Positions 32,351-39,108 of a stretch of DNA of 39,108 bases are shown here, one piece after another. The notes beneath the pieces are model-generated. The model had not been told where the DNA came from. It ran no database searches and saw only the letters and a list, made by a program, of their open reading frames with translations. Every line of letters starts with the position of its first letter. Position 1 is the stretch's first letter. The stretch is taken from the NCBI GenBank assembly GCA_030747605.1, contig JASLKL010000005.1:1-39108 (forward strand), written 5' to 3'. Both the position numbers and the translations under genes were made by a program. This stretch comes from Verrucomicrobiota bacterium. Lineage in GTDB: Bacteria > Verrucomicrobiota > Verrucomicrobiia > Limisphaerales > UBA1096.

Positions 32351-34279
32351 TCAAGGATTGAGCCGATTAACAATTACACCGCGATAAAAATAGTTGCGTC
32401 CATCGGGGGTCTCGAGGAAAGACTTTACGCTGCCGTCTCCCTTCACGTTTTCAAAACCAGATATATTTTTCCAACGACCTTGACCAAACATTGCACGTCG
32501 TTGAAGAGTATACTCTAGACCTGTAAGCGTAGGAATATTAAGCTTAGCTTCTCCTCTAGCAGTCACACCAATATTCAATGCAAATACAGAGCTAGGATCA
32601 TCTGGACGTGTCCCCGATGAAATTTCAAGCGCATCACTCGCGCCATCTCGATCGCTATCTGCAAGAAGAGGATAAGAGCCGTAAAATTTAGCCTCATCAA
32701 GATCGTTAAGTCCATCATTGTCACTGTCACGATCAATTCCCCAAGTCGAAAGACTAAAATCATCAAGATAACTATTTGCACCTGCTAGACGCTTCGCACC
32801 ATGAAAACTGGTTACTGAGTTATCTTTAAATCCCAGCTCGGCCGATGCAGACTGACCGTCCACCCATACGTCAAAGCGCTTAGCTTGATAGTCGGTGCGA
32901 ATGGTTAGACGCATGAAACGGTCACTGAACAATTTAGCCACGGTTTTGAAGGCCCCTCCACCAGAACCATTCCCATCCAAAGCTATAAGCTTTCCATCAT
33001 GAAAAAACAAAACACTACTAGCCTTACCTTCAGGAATCTCAAGCTTCTGGTTAATTCCAGGGTCCTGAATAAATGCATCTGCCCAAAGGACTAGCTCAGT
33101 GCTTTCCAAAGTCATTTCTATTATACAATCGCCAGTCCGCACCGCCTGGCCGCCATGTGCTACAACTCCCTCTTGCACCTCAGCCCTACCATTTGCCACA
33201 CGCCAAGGACCAATCTGCGACATTATTTTCCCAGGTAGAAATGCCAGAGACTCAGTAGGCTCAAAGCCAGTAGAATATATCAAACCCAATTTTTGTGGCC
33301 GAATAGACTTAATATCAGAGGCCATCTCGCCATCAATAGTTCTTTGCACAAAAACAAATTCTTGTTCAACAAATACTGGCAGCGAATCGAGCCGCGCCAC
33401 AACCAAACCAGTCTTTTCAGGAGACAATTCAACCGATTTCCAACTTGCCAAACTGCCAGCTTCACGCCATCGCAATTCAACTAAACCCTTGGTCGGATCA
33501 GCTATTGCACTACGAATAATAGCATAATCTTCACCGAGTTCTACAAGTGGCTTACTCGAAAGCACAGGAGGCTGCTGCTCGCGCAACATTAGTGCATTCA
33601 ACTCCCCACCATCTGGGGACTGGATAATAACTCTAAGATCCCCGTCATTTCCGCTTAAAATCGATTTATATCGGCAAACATCCCCACGTGTAGAACTATC
33701 ATTCCCCATTGTTTCTATCCTTGTTGTCCGACTGTTTTGCCCACTTATAGTAATATGCTCACGAACTACAGCACTACGGTTTTCAAAACCGACTACATCC
33801 CACAGAGTAAACAAAATAGGTTTGGCACCACTTCCTCCAGAAGCATTCGAATACAAAACTAGCTCGTAGAGCTTTTCTGAATCGAGACCTGAAATATCGA
33901 CAAAATGAACCTTGCCTGCTGGCAATGGCGTCCCCCCCTGACAATTAACACTGCCACCAAACACTTCGCCTGCATCGGTGCCCTCAGGCGCATCACTGCC
34001 GATTTGTGACTGCCCAATTGATGCGCCATTAACAGTTAATTTCAAATGTACATCACTAGTTTTTTCTGTATCAGAATCAATGAGCTTATCCGTTTTCACA
34101 ACACTACCTGTGTCGTTCTTAAGCTCAATTGAAGTTATGCCAATACGGGAAGTAAAATCGTTTCGATCTCTTGGAGCACCGAAATCGTTATAGGCTACAA
34201 AATCAGCACAAAGCGTTTGACCTATAATAAAATAAGCACCAAACAAAAAAAATATTTGTTGCCATTCTCTATTCATCAT
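32351..34279 (-). CDS. Secreted protein with thrombospondin type 3 repeats and beta domains
   Basis: A 642-residue exported protein whose signal peptide IFFLFGAYFIIGQTLCADF precedes a long beta-rich region without a family I recognise. Near the C-terminus are calcium-binding thrombospondin type 3 repeats (DRDSDNDGLNDLDE, then ADSDRDGASDALEISSGTRPDDPS). The end is a small beta domain (EAKLNIPTLTGLEYTLQRR to FYRGVIVN) similar in outline to the end of the giant protein and of the gene at 38285. It starts directly after the aldehyde dehydrogenase stop with no gap. It probably acts at the cell surface or in the periplasm, possibly with the two propeller proteins that follow. Confidence 0.85.
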   Translation of the reverse strand: MMNREWQQIFFLFGAYFIIGQTLCADFVAYNDFGAPRDRNDFTSRIGITSIELKNDTGSVVKTDKLIDSDTEKTSDVHLKLTVNGASIGQSQIGSDAPEGTDAGEVFGGSVNCQGGTPLPAGKVHFVDISGLDSEKLYELVLYSNASGGSGAKPILFTLWDVVGFENRSAVVREHITISGQNSRTTRIETMGNDSSTRGDVCRYKSILSGNDGDLRVIIQSPDGGELNALMLREQQPPVLSSKPLVELGEDYAIIRSAIADPTKGLVELRWREAGSLASWKSVELSPEKTGLVVARLDSLPVFVEQEFVFVQRTIDGEMASDIKSIRPQKLGLIYSTGFEPTESLAFLPGKIMSQIGPWRVANGRAEVQEGVVAHGGQAVRTGDCIIEMTLESTELVLWADAFIQDPGINQKLEIPEGKASSVLFFHDGKLIALDGNGSGGGAFKTVAKLFSDRFMRLTIRTDYQAKRFDVWVDGQSASAELGFKDNSVTSFHGAKRLAGANSYLDDFSLSTWGIDRDSDNDGLNDLDEAKFYGSYPLLADSDRDGASDALEISSGTRPDDPSSVFALNIGVTARGEAKLNIPTLTGLEYTLQRRAMFGQGRWKNISGFENVKGDGSVKSFLETPDGRNYFYRGVIVNRLNP

Positions 34280-35713
34280 CTATTCGCCGACGTAAATATT
34301 TTTAACCTCGGTACAAGCTTCCATTGCAGACATTCCGAGGTCACGGCCAAGCCCGCTACTTTTAAAACCCCCAAATGGCGCCTCGGTATGAACACTAGAG
34401 TGACTATTGATACTAATAACTCCACTCTCAACACGATTAGCAACGCGCAGTGCACGATGGAGATCTTTTGACCAAACAGAGCCACTCAAACCAAAACTTG
34501 TATCATTTACCTCAGATATCATTTCAGCTTCATCGGAGAAGGGCCGCAAACAAACTACTGGCCCAAAAATTTCCTCACGCCAAACCCTGTCATTAATTTC
34601 CGCGCCAGTAATTACAGCAGGTTTTAGATAAAAACCGCTTCCGTTTAATCTCTCACCACCAGTTAAAATATTACGACCATCACCTTTGGCTTCAGCTATA
34701 AAAGACTCAGAAAGTTCCCGTTGAGCTGAACTAACCATAGGGCCAATCTGAGTTTCATCAAGCAACGGATCACCAATATTAAGTTCCTCTGTAGCGGTGA
34801 CAAACTGACTAACAAAATCATCGAAGACCGATTGTTCAATGAACATCCTACTACGAGCGCAACAATCTTGCCCTGTGTTGGCAAAAACACTCATGGGAGA
34901 CTCCACAGCAGCACGCTGCCAATCAGCATCAGCAAATACAATATTTGGCGACTTACCACCAAGCTCAAGCGAAACACGCTTGATGTCATCTGCAGCAAGT
35001 TTCATTATTTTTGCACCAACCTCAGTTGAACCCGTAAATCCAATTTTACGAATTAAAGGATGGGTTGCGAGAGCATTGCCCGCCTCATAACCACTACCTG
35101 GCAGAACCTGCAGGACACCATCAGGCAGTCCGGCTTCTTGAGCCAATTGGCCAAGACATAATGCGGTTAGCGGAGTGAGTGAAGCAGGTTTTAGTATAAC
35201 TGAATTCCCTGCTGCTAATGCCGGAGCAACCTTCCAGCAGGCAATAAGAAACGGAAAATTCCATGGAGTAATTGCCGCGATAACACCCATGGGCTGCCGT
35301 AAAGTGAAGTCAAATCCGCCTCTAGCAACAGGTATAGTTTGGCCACACAAATGACCAATAGCTCCAGCATAATACTCAAAAACCTTTGCCCCTGCATCAA
35401 TCTCCCATCGTGCATCACAAATTGGCTTGCCCACATTGCGAGTTTCAAGTTGAGCTATAGATTCAGTATTTTCGCGGATAAGCTTGGCGATACCGCGTAG
35501 CAACTCAGCTCGTTGCCCTGGCGGCATATCACGCCAGCTAGATTCAAACGCCACTTGCCCCGACTCAGCTGCTCGATCAACTTCATCAACCGTCGCAGAA
35601 CTTACTTCTGCAAAAGCTTCTTCTGTCGCAGGGTTGATAACAACAAGCTTGCTAGCGCCAGAGCCTTCAAGCCATTGTCCGTTTAATAAAAGTTTTGTTG
35701 AGAACGTATTCAC
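34280..35713 (-). CDS. NAD-dependent aldehyde dehydrogenase
   Basis: A 477-residue ALDH-superfamily enzyme oxidising an aldehyde to the acid. From the GTG at 35713, whose GTGA overlaps the ADH stop by 4 bp, the start is VNTFSTKLLLNGQWLEG, the usual ALDH beginning; the ATG at 35791 would overlap ADH by 82 bp. The catalytic set is N152 (TPWNFP), E250 (SLELGGK) and C284 in FANTGQDCCARSR, with an extra Cys directly after. It resembles the betaine-aldehyde/aminoaldehyde/phenylacetaldehyde group, but the substrate cannot be fixed. It presumably oxidises the product of the alcohol dehydrogenase encoded just upstream. It lacks the Arg/His pattern of PhnY. Confidence 0.92.
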   Translation of the reverse strand: MNTFSTKLLLNGQWLEGSGASKLVVINPATEEAFAEVSSATVDEVDRAAESGQVAFESSWRDMPPGQRAELLRGIAKLIRENTESIAQLETRNVGKPICDARWEIDAGAKVFEYYAGAIGHLCGQTIPVARGGFDFTLRQPMGVIAAITPWNFPFLIACWKVAPALAAGNSVILKPASLTPLTALCLGQLAQEAGLPDGVLQVLPGSGYEAGNALATHPLIRKIGFTGSTEVGAKIMKLAADDIKRVSLELGGKSPNIVFADADWQRAAVESPMSVFANTGQDCCARSRMFIEQSVFDDFVSQFVTATEELNIGDPLLDETQIGPMVSSAQRELSESFIAEAKGDGRNILTGGERLNGSGFYLKPAVITGAEINDRVWREEIFGPVVCLRPFSDEAEMISEVNDTSFGLSGSVWSKDLHRALRVANRVESGVISINSHSSVHTEAPFGGFKSSGLGRDLGMSAMEACTEVKNIYVGE

Positions 35714-36864
35714 AGAGCCTTTAAGAAAAGTTCCTTCAAATCCTCGCGAGTAACTGGCACAGGATTGGTTTGATGACAAGGATCTAACCAAGCTTGATCA
35801 GCGAGGGATTCGATGTGCTGTTCCTCAACACCAACGTCCTCAAGTGACAACGGCATGCCGCATTGCTTAATAAAGTCTTCAATAAAATGAATCGCTTGTT
35901 CGTCTGCATCTACATCACTCGATGAAACAACATCTAGACCACAGGCAATCCCAATCCGCCGATATACACCAGGCTTTTTTCGGGAATTGAAACGCATAAC
36001 ATACGGAAGACATATCGCATTAGCAGTCCCATGATGCACCCCGCATATCGCAGAGAGTGGATGCGCTAACGAATGTGTTGCACCAAGATCCTTTTGAAAC
36101 GCTACTCCTCCCATTGCCGCAGCAACTAGCATATGACTTCTGGCTTCTGTATTTGAACCATCTGTGATTGCAGCAGGCAAGGCGCGAACAATAAGGGAAA
36201 TTCCCTCGAGCGCAATACCATCACATAGCGGCTGAAATACCGGTGATGTAAAGGATTCAATACAGTGAGTAAGAGCATCAAGGCCAGTTGCAGCAGTTAA
36301 AACCGGTGGCAGTCCAATAGTCAGCTCAGCATCAAGAAAGACACACTTGGCCAATAATTCAGGATGAAAATACATACCTTTGCTTTTCGCTCCTTCAGGT
36401 GTAACCACCCCACTCCGACCAACTTCACTACCAGTTCCCGCTGTTGTGGGCACAGCGATAAAGGGTAAAATCCCACTCCAGTCGGCTTCCCAATCGTAAT
36501 CAATAAGCTTTAATTGAGGTTTTTTGATTAAGATACGACAAACCTTGGCAGCATCAAGAGCGCTTCCTCCACCAAAACCAATAATGCCATCACAGCCTTT
36601 AGCAATTGCCAGTTCCGCCGCGCCACGAGTGTTAGCTTCGGTTGGGTTTGGCTGGACGTCTGAATACAAATACCAGTCACGGCCAAGCTCCCCAGGCAAA
36701 AATGCAGCCGAGAGCTTTTTAAACGAGTCTGTCGCCAATAAACCGGCGTCAGTTACAACCATTGGCCTGTGAATACCAATCGAAACAAGCGTTTCATTAA
36801 TCCGCCCAATCACACCCGGGCCAACTACTACATTTGTCGGAAAACTAAAAGAGGTCGACTCCAT
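35710..36864 (-). CDS. Iron-containing alcohol dehydrogenase
   Basis: A 384-residue group III (Fe-dependent) alcohol dehydrogenase. The NAD-binding GGGS is at 98-101. Metal ligands are D196 and H200 (GLDALTHCIES), H264 (ATHSLAHPL) and H278 (CGVHHGTAN), at positions close to those in FucO-type enzymes. The family interconverts short-chain alcohols and aldehydes such as lactaldehyde/propanediol, 4-hydroxybutyrate or choline-like substrates; phosphonoacetaldehyde reductases also belong to it. It is the first gene of the six-gene operon ending at the HAD gene. The 63-bp gap upstream separates it from the small membrane-anchored protein. Confidence 0.93.
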   Translation of the reverse strand: MESTSFSFPTNVVVGPGVIGRINETLVSIGIHRPMVVTDAGLLATDSFKKLSAAFLPGELGRDWYLYSDVQPNPTEANTRGAAELAIAKGCDGIIGFGGGSALDAAKVCRILIKKPQLKLIDYDWEADWSGILPFIAVPTTAGTGSEVGRSGVVTPEGAKSKGMYFHPELLAKCVFLDAELTIGLPPVLTAATGLDALTHCIESFTSPVFQPLCDGIALEGISLIVRALPAAITDGSNTEARSHMLVAAAMGGVAFQKDLGATHSLAHPLSAICGVHHGTANAICLPYVMRFNSRKKPGVYRRIGIACGLDVVSSSDVDADEQAIHFIEDFIKQCGMPLSLEDVGVEEQHIESLADQAWLDPCHQTNPVPVTREDLKELFLKAL

Positions 36865-36927
36865 ATATTTTACTTTTAACCATTAATAAATGCTTCTCGA
36901 AACATTTGATAAAAAGGCCTAGCCAAT

Positions 36928-37440
36928 TCAGTTGCTCGGCTTGCATACCTCAGGGAGTTTCCCCTGACTGTCCTTCGTACGCAATACTGCAATAATTTTT
37001 GCAGCTTGATCTGTATTTAATGAATACCATTTCGTTGAATCCACAGTCCGAACAAACTGATGATATTTTCTTTGTGATCGATCAATAATATTAGGAACAG
37101 CCAAACCGGCCTCCTTTGCTTTAATTGCCGCTTCACGCTGCTGCTTTAGTTGAGGAGACCATTTAGAAAGATAAGCGATTCTACGGGCCGACGGATTTCC
37201 ACTTTTCCCTTTAGGCGCTATCAAAATAGCTCTTACCCCGTCATAAACCTCGTCATTTATTCCTTTAATTGGAGGGATAGAAGTTGCAGGGGCATGAAAC
37301 AATTTCTTTTCACTTTCGTCATAATAAAAATCTAATGCTTCCTTTTCTGCTGAATTGAAAATGAAAAAAAACAAAATACTTAAGGCAAATAAAAAACCAG
37401 CCAATGAAAGTTGTTTTTTTTGAACAGTTTGAAGCGCCAT
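36928..37440 (-). CDS. Membrane-anchored protein of unknown function, pseudopilin partner
   Basis: A 170-residue protein with a basic N-terminus, one membrane helix (LAGFLFALSILFFFIFNSA) and a soluble part containing DFYYDESEKKLFHAP, DEVYDGVRAILIAPKG and ARRIAYLSKWSPQLK. I recall similar small proteins next to pseudopilins in Planctomycetota and Verrucomicrobiota, without a name. It starts one base after the pseudopilin stop (TGA-A-ATG), so the two are translated together. It likely acts with the pseudopilin at the inner membrane or periplasm. Confidence 0.8.
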   Translation of the reverse strand: MALQTVQKKQLSLAGFLFALSILFFFIFNSAEKEALDFYYDESEKKLFHAPATSIPPIKGINDEVYDGVRAILIAPKGKSGNPSARRIAYLSKWSPQLKQQREAAIKAKEAGLAVPNIIDRSQRKYHQFVRTVDSTKWYSLNTDQAAKIIAVLRTKDSQGKLPEVCKPSN

Positions 37441-37441
37441 T

Positions 37442-38257
37442 TCAATGTGGACTAACTGGCGCTGACCACCAGCAAGCTGACTCGTCGCAGGGGATAGTAT
37501 TAGGATCTAAAATTTCAGCACGACCATCTCCAAATACATAATTAGATTTACCTCCATGACGCATCGCGCCCGGATCATTCTGAATAAATCTATTAAAACC
37601 TGGTGAATTTGCATTGCCCAGCTCCTTCCAAATCCACCATGCATCATTAGGCCAACCACCAAGATTACTATGGCCATCTCCAAGAAGGATCATCTCGGAA
37701 GCAGACCCAACTGAACTCCATTTACATAGATTATCTTCATAGCCTAGAGAGCGACCAAAAGGAGGTTGTGCCCCGCCTTTTACCCAATGCACATTTACTG
37801 CGCCAATACCACTTGCAATGCTTATTTCACCAAACCGAAATTGCCCAACAATTGCCGGCTTACCTAAATGATAAACATCACCCTTTTTCCCCTTAGTGTT
37901 TTCCGTGGGGCAATCATAAGTTTGTTTGGAGCCACCTAGATACATTTTCTTTTCCTTATCCCAACTGGCTCCTAGATACTTGAACAAATAAGGTCTCCAA
38001 CTTGATTCAAGTCCAGGAGCGACACGCTCCTGAATTGGGTTAAGCCAGTCATCATTATCTCCAGAATACAATTTTACTGCTAAACCGAGTTGTTTAAGGT
38101 TATTGAGACAGCTGATCCTCTGCGCCATGCCTTTAGCATTGGCTAATGCAGGCAAAAGCAATGATGCAAGAATCGCGATAATGGCTATAACCACAAGTAA
38201 CTCGATTAATGTGAATCCTCGCTGTTTAAAGCATGCGTTGGTTCCTGCTTTTTTCAT
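37442..38257 (-). CDS. Type II secretion-like pseudopilin with H-X9-DG C-terminus
   Basis: A 271-residue protein with prepilin leader [14 protein letters not shown] followed by [18 protein letters not shown], so it is a substrate of a prepilin peptidase. The C-terminal [16 protein letters not shown] has nine residues between His and Asp-Gly, the exact H-X9-DG arrangement of DUF1559-like pseudopilins. It lies 27 bp after a choice-of-anchor-like secreted protein and directly before the small membrane-anchored protein. A paralogous pseudopilin is at 17807-18664. Confidence 0.9.
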   Translation of the reverse strand: MKKAGTNACFKQRGFTLIELLVVIAIIAILASLLLPALANAKGMAQRISCLNNLKQLGLAVKLYSGDNDDWLNPIQERVAPGLESSWRPYLFKYLGASWDKEKKMYLGGSKQTYDCPTENTKGKKGDVYHLGKPAIVGQFRFGEISIASGIGAVNVHWVKGGAQPPFGRSLGYEDNLCKWSSVGSASEMILLGDGHSNLGGWPNDAWWIWKELGNANSPGFNRFIQNDPGAMRHGGKSNYVFGDGRAEILDPNTIPCDESACWWSAPVSPH

Positions 38258-38284
38258 GGTAATCTACTTATAAGGCAACTTTTG

Positions 38285-39108
38285 CTAGTCACGGATTAGA
38301 CGATAATACCCTTCCGACTGATCAGCAACCTCAGTTGCAGAAGATTCTCCCTCAGTATTAGGTACATCAACCCAATCAGGATTAGCCAAACGAACTGTCT
38401 TCTGAAGCCGCACACCAATTTCACCTGGCCAGTTAATTGTCACAAGGCCACCGTCCTGCGAAATACTTTCGATCACTGGAATAGTTGCAGGTGCTTCAGA
38501 GATACTGTACAGGCCAAAGTTATCGACAGCCCAATACCAGCTCCAAGTACCATTCATAGCAAATCGAATTCGCACGCTCGACTGATTATTCGCCTGAGGC
38601 AAACTATGCAACTCGTAACGCTTTGACTCTACCTGACTGTCATTAACTCTAGCACTTATATGTGGAGCAAGCGTTGCATCAATAGGTGAACCAATGAACA
38701 CGCCATAATTACCACCAATAGGCTCATCAAGAGGTTCCATATCCCAATACTCATCTTCATCTTGAAAAAGAATGTTATCAACTATTGCGACATCCGCCTG
38801 TTCTTTTTCAAAAGTTGCAACAGCATCAACTGAACCATCCTCACCAACAACAATGTCTGCCTCCTCAAGCATATAAATAACCGGCAACCAATTTTCTCCA
38901 CCATCAATCGAATACTCCACACTGGCTGAGTTGTCCTGATTCTGACAATAGTGGCTATAAAATCCGAGATGTACATTCGCATGCTGACCAAGATCAAAAT
39001 CCTTTGTCTCAATTACTGTCATGAAGTTGGCATTGCGCAAAGATGAATCGGCGATCAAGAAATTCCCGTCTGGAAACTGCGACTTACCGTTAACAAACAC
39101 CGGCGGAA
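38285..39108 (-). CDS. Secreted choice-of-anchor-like protein, C-terminal part
   Basis: The frame is open to the right edge; codons before the GTG at 39100 encode proline, so the true start is outside the window. The visible 274 residues contain a jelly-roll-like region with YSIDGGENWLPVIY and end-block WYWAVDNFGLYS, comparable to WWWAIDN in the giant protein. A C-terminal beta domain follows (SQDGGLVTINWPGEIG to EGYYRLIRD), nearly matching the end of the giant protein. It is probably a surface or secreted protein of the same design, shorter or longer than can be seen here. Confidence 0.8.
   Translation of the reverse strand, partial: PPVFVNGKSQFPDGNFLIADSSLRNANFMTVIETKDFDLGQHANVHLGFYSHYCQNQDNSASVEYSIDGGENWLPVIYMLEEADIVVGEDGSVDAVATFEKEQADVAIVDNILFQDEDEYWDMEPLDEPIGGNYGVFIGSPIDATLAPHISARVNDSQVESKRYELHSLPQANNQSSVRIRFAMNGTWSWYWAVDNFGLYSISEAPATIPVIESISQDGGLVTINWPGEIGVRLQKTVRLANPDWVDVPNTEGESSATEVADQSEGYYRLIRD

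Noticed and set aside
33099-33527. 142-residue plus-strand frame and similar long opposite-strand frames (such as 4229-4645)
   Set aside because: They lie antisense inside well-supported genes and show no domains or ribosome sites.
34280-36864. ADH/ALDH pair considered as part of phosphonate metabolism
   Set aside because: The ALDH lacks the PhnY Arg/His pattern and the operon is about 18 kb from the phn genes. The ADH family includes phosphonoacetaldehyde reductases, but nothing here points to that substrate.

Overview
The window looks like a chromosomal segment of a marine-type bacterium of the Verrucomicrobiota; a Planctomycetota or Lentisphaerota relative cannot be excluded. The signs are stand-alone type II pseudopilins with the [18 protein letters not shown] start, a Tat-exported Gfo/Idh/MocA oxidoreductase, PQQ-like propeller proteins, LamG and choice-of-anchor-type giant secreted proteins, an alpha/beta hydrolase fused to a sialate O-acetylesterase domain, and a heme-rich cytochrome. 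Base composition is moderately AT-rich. There is no phage, transposase, CRISPR array or rRNA.

Layout. (1) Positions 1-3900, plus strand: the tail of a probable creatininase-family gene, a tRNA-Arg(ACG), a Tat-signal oxidoreductase with a strong terminator, and typA/bipA behind a hairpin leader. (2) Positions 3920-17707, minus strand, 11 co-directional genes: a phosphonate catabolic island. Read in transcription order it is phnA, phnY, phnW, a class I glutamine amidotransferase-like protein, an octaheme cytochrome c, a XylR-type AraC regulator, a pbfA-like PLP enzyme, a small membrane protein with an SSS transporter, an esterase/acetylesterase fusion and a secreted HExxH peptidase. A perfect 7-5-7 inverted repeat (TGTACAC-N5-GTGTACA) sits just upstream of phnA. 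(3) Positions 17807-27241, minus strand: a 2509-residue secreted repeat protein, followed by a small lipoprotein, an ankyrin lipoprotein and a pseudopilin. (4) Positions 27460-39108, minus strand: the partial end of another choice-of-anchor-like secreted protein, a pseudopilin and a small membrane-anchored protein. These are followed by a six-gene operon: iron alcohol dehydrogenase, aldehyde dehydrogenase, a thrombospondin-type-3 secreted protein, a LamG/FN3/SAM-methyltransferase/PQQ-propeller fusion, a second PQQ-like propeller, and a HAD hydrolase.

How the genes may work together. PhnW deaminates 2-aminoethylphosphonate (AEP) to phosphonoacetaldehyde, and the PbfA-like enzyme would make the same aldehyde from (R)-1-hydroxy-AEP. 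PhnY oxidises it to phosphonoacetate and PhnA cleaves the C-P bond to acetate and phosphate. No PhnCDE/PhnSTUV-type ABC transporter and no C-P lyase is present, so the SSS symporter with its two-helix partner is the best uptake candidate here. The octaheme cytochrome, the amidotransferase-like protein and the esterase/peptidase pair are not explained by the known AEP routes and are the most interesting part of the island. Elsewhere, the methyltransferase-propeller fusion and the giant protein with a 129-bp perfect internal DNA repeat stand out.
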